Shown here in pieces: positions 61,360 through 64,000 of a stretch of 64,000 nucleotides of DNA (position 1 is the stretch's first letter; the number at the start of each line of letters is the position of its first letter). The position numbers and the translations under genes are program-made. Origin of the DNA: Microcebus murinus. Taxonomy: Eukaryota; Chordata; Mammalia; Primates; Cheirogaleidae. Location: assembly GCF_040939455.1 (NCBI RefSeq), contig NC_134106.1, forward strand, positions 83,397,001 to 83,461,000. The letters are read 5' to 3'. The notes under the pieces are model-generated. The model made no database searches and was not told the DNA's origin. It saw only the letters and a list, made by a program, of their open reading frames with translations.

Positions 61360-61520
61360 GAGTTCAGAGTTCAAATATGGGTTCCGCCACTTCTTAGCCA
61401 TGTGACCTTGGACAAGTATTTAACACCTCTGCACTTCAGTGTCCTCATGTGTAAAATAGGAATAATAATGTGGCATGCATATAAGACATGTCACATTATT
61501 TAGTAGGTGCTTGATGCGTG
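61360..61520 (+). repeat. MIR SINE
   Basis: 'cttagccatgtgaccttggacaagtatttaacacctctgcacttcagtgtcc' is a clear MIR core in sense. Confidence 0.92.
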
Positions 61521-61710
61521 TTTGACTTTGTGTTTGATTATTACGAGGGCTAATGGGAAGCTGTATCATTGGCAATTGGAAATACAAGCCAGAAACTCCA
61601 AGGAGGAGGAGTTAGAAGTAAGGTTTCAGGAATCTCTGCAAGGAGGTGGGTGCGTGTGAGATCCCAGAGGGCGCACTGGAAAGTGTAAGGACACGCTTGG
61701 GGAACACGCA

Positions 61711-61732
61711 GGGTGGGGGGCCCCCCCCACCC
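61711..61732. repeat. G/C-only hairpin palindrome
   Basis: GGGTGGGGGG, then CC, then CCCCCCACCC: a perfect 10-bp inverted repeat with a 2-base centre. Confidence 0.9.
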
Positions 61733-61799
61733 GCCACGCCTGAGGCTGTGGTCTCTGCACAGCAGATACCACTTCCACAGCTCTCACCAGCCTCCTCGC

Positions 61800-62565
61800 T
61801 TTCCATTGTTTGATTGTCCATTAAAAGCCTGTCTCCCTTTGGCCCCATGTGAGCTGGCCCCCTGCTGAATCCAGCCCTGACGCCCAGCCCTGCACAGGGT
61901 AGGTCTCAGTAATTCTTTGTCCTTCAAAGGAATCAGGTAGGGGAGGAAATTTTGCTGGGTGTGCGCGTGCGCACGTGCAAATATTTGTGTGCCAAACAGT
62001 ACTTGATGGAGAAGAAAACATTACAGTGAGGTTAAAGGGAGAAGTCAGGGTTAATCCTGACCGTACACCCCACAACTTAACAGCAGCTACACGACACTCT
62101 GAGGCTTAGTAAGTGGCAAGACGGTTTTACTGAGAAGGAAGCCTTGAAATGCAGCCAGCCAAGCAGATCTGATCACATAAGCAAGTAAAAAATGAGCAGC
62201 CAGTGTCAGGAATGGCTGATGAGAAGCCAGTAAAATACATGTCTGTGGCTTTCCTCTAGGTCTGCCGGCCACCTTGCTGGTGCATATCCATGAAGCCTCG
62301 TGGGGACATCCAATAACTCTGAGTGCTTATTTATTTGCAAAGGGCTGCCAAGTGTTTCATGAACATAATAAATGACTCTCAGGGCAGAGAAATGATCCCA
62401 CCTCTCCTCCAAGAAGAAGAAGGCACTGTTGGGCACGCCTTGTCCTCCTCCAAATAATCAGTCATTGTCAAGGCAAGTGCAGAAGTTCCAGTGCTTGGCA
62501 CCACAGCTGTGCATGAAAGTCTTTAAGTCTACCGTGAAGTGAGAGCAGGAAGGGCCCTTCCAGAC
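61800..62565. other. Unannotated sequence
   Basis: No gene or recognised repeat. A short purine-pyrimidine alternating stretch (gtgtgcgcgtgcgcacgtgc) lies at 61959-61978. Confidence 0.35.
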
Positions 62566-62566
62566 T

Positions 62567-63322
<756 letters not shown>

Positions 63323-63324
63323 AT

Positions 63325-63450
63325 CCACTCCAATCACACGCCCTCATCTTAATGATGAGGAAACTGAGGCCTTGAAGGTAATGGGTGGGTCAGTGAACGA
63401 GCATTACTGAGTGCCTACTATGTGCCTGGCACAGTGCTGGCTGCAGCCTG
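63325..63450 (-). repeat. MIR/L2 fragments (antisense)
   Basis: 'catcttaatgatgaggaaactgaggccttgaagg' is an antisense MIR core. 'gagtgcctactatgtgcctggcacagtgctgg' is an antisense L2/MIR end. Probably two pieces. Confidence 0.7.
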
Positions 63451-63484
63451 CCCCCATGGCCTTCACTGAAGCCTCATAAATGTT

Positions 63485-64000
63485 TTCTGTAGCTTGTTAG
63501 GGGCATTGACATGTATGTCTTGTTCAGTGAAAGCAAACGTGCCTACACCCCATGTCCATGCCTGAGGTATCAGACAGGAGGGGCGAGGTTATGTGGTGGG
63601 CACAACCATGTAGAGTGGCAAAGTTATGGCAGTGCGTGTTCCATATCCACCATGGATTCTCCTGGCTCTTCTCTTTATCACCTTCCTGTAGGAATGAATG
63701 AGGGGCCCAGACTGGGAGGTGCCACCTCCAAGTGCCAAGAGAGGACAAGGAAGAGAGTGACTTACACTGGCCCAGCCCAGAAATGCACACCTTCGTTCCC
63801 TGGCCAATGCAAATCACTAGCCACTTCCAGCCTCAAGGGAACAGAAAGGACAACTCCTGGCTGGGAGACCCACAGAAAACATCTGGGGGACAGCACTGAT
63901 GACCACCACCCACACTCTTTCACTGTCCCTCCCAGCTCTTAAGGAAAGTGCTGAGGTGGCCCCTGGATGGCAGAGTCCCCCATCCCTCCCTATATGTCAC
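63485..64000. other. Unannotated sequence to window end
   Basis: A 143-codon + strand ORF (63511-63942) overlaps two minus-strand ORFs. No domain, no splice context. No repeat family recognised. Confidence 0.3.

Overview
The window is mammalian nuclear DNA, almost certainly from a strepsirrhine primate (lemur or loris type). The reason is the Alu elements: several (10965-11286, 24413-24740, 62622-63005) have the AT-rich extended linker between the two arms, and the 'gctgtgagctaggctgacgccac'-type right arm, that I know from lemur and galago Alus rather than human ones. The rest is typical mammalian intergenic sequence: MIR, L2, old L1, MaLR/ERVL LTR remnants, MER5-type DNA transposons and microsatellites.

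Only one gene part can be named with confidence. Positions 394-485 are the last coding exon of MRPS9 (mitochondrial ribosomal protein uS9m) on the + strand. It is preceded by the end of its last intron (1-393) and followed by a short 3' UTR with an ATTAAA signal at 601-606. All remaining sequence lies downstream of that gene. In human, from memory, MRPS9 is on 2q12.1 with GPR45 as the next gene downstream. No GPR45-like receptor ORF is present here.

Layout. 0-1 kb: MRPS9 end. 1-14 kb: ancient repeats plus a group of CTCF-like motifs whose orientation switches from + to - between about 9.2 and 11.5 kb. 14.97-15.40 kb: an intact-ended TA-flanked inverted-repeat DNA transposon with a transposase-tail remnant. 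17.6-19.8 kb: two old L1 pieces and an Alu. 21.5-21.8 kb: a GGAA microsatellite. 22.8-23.2 kb: a MaLR LTR. 24.3-25.2 kb: a 78-bp direct duplication around an Alu and AT repeats. 25.2-31.8 kb: a nest of two oppositely oriented ERVL-type remnants separated by a + strand L1, ending in an LTR split by an Alu. 32-38.8 kb: LTR-like repeats and MIRs. 38.9-40.05 kb: a strong CpG island with GC boxes, a consensus splice donor at 39625/39626 and a G4-prone tract. This looks like the promoter and first exon of an unidentified + strand transcript. 41.4-50.7 kb: MaLR, L2-like and MIR sequence and a TGGA repeat. 50.7-54.9 kb: a long old L1 with its 5' part and endonuclease region but no reverse-transcriptase core, also carrying a 100-bp inverted self-copy. 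55-64 kb: MIRs, L2-like sequence and an MLT1-type LTR split by an Alu.

I found no new enzyme system, no tRNA, rRNA or snRNA gene and no CRISPR-like array. Nearly all long ORFs are products of GC-rich or simple-repeat sequence, or run through dead transposons. The most useful observations are the orphan CpG-island promoter, the TA-flanked transposon, the two self-duplications and the MRPS9 terminal exon.
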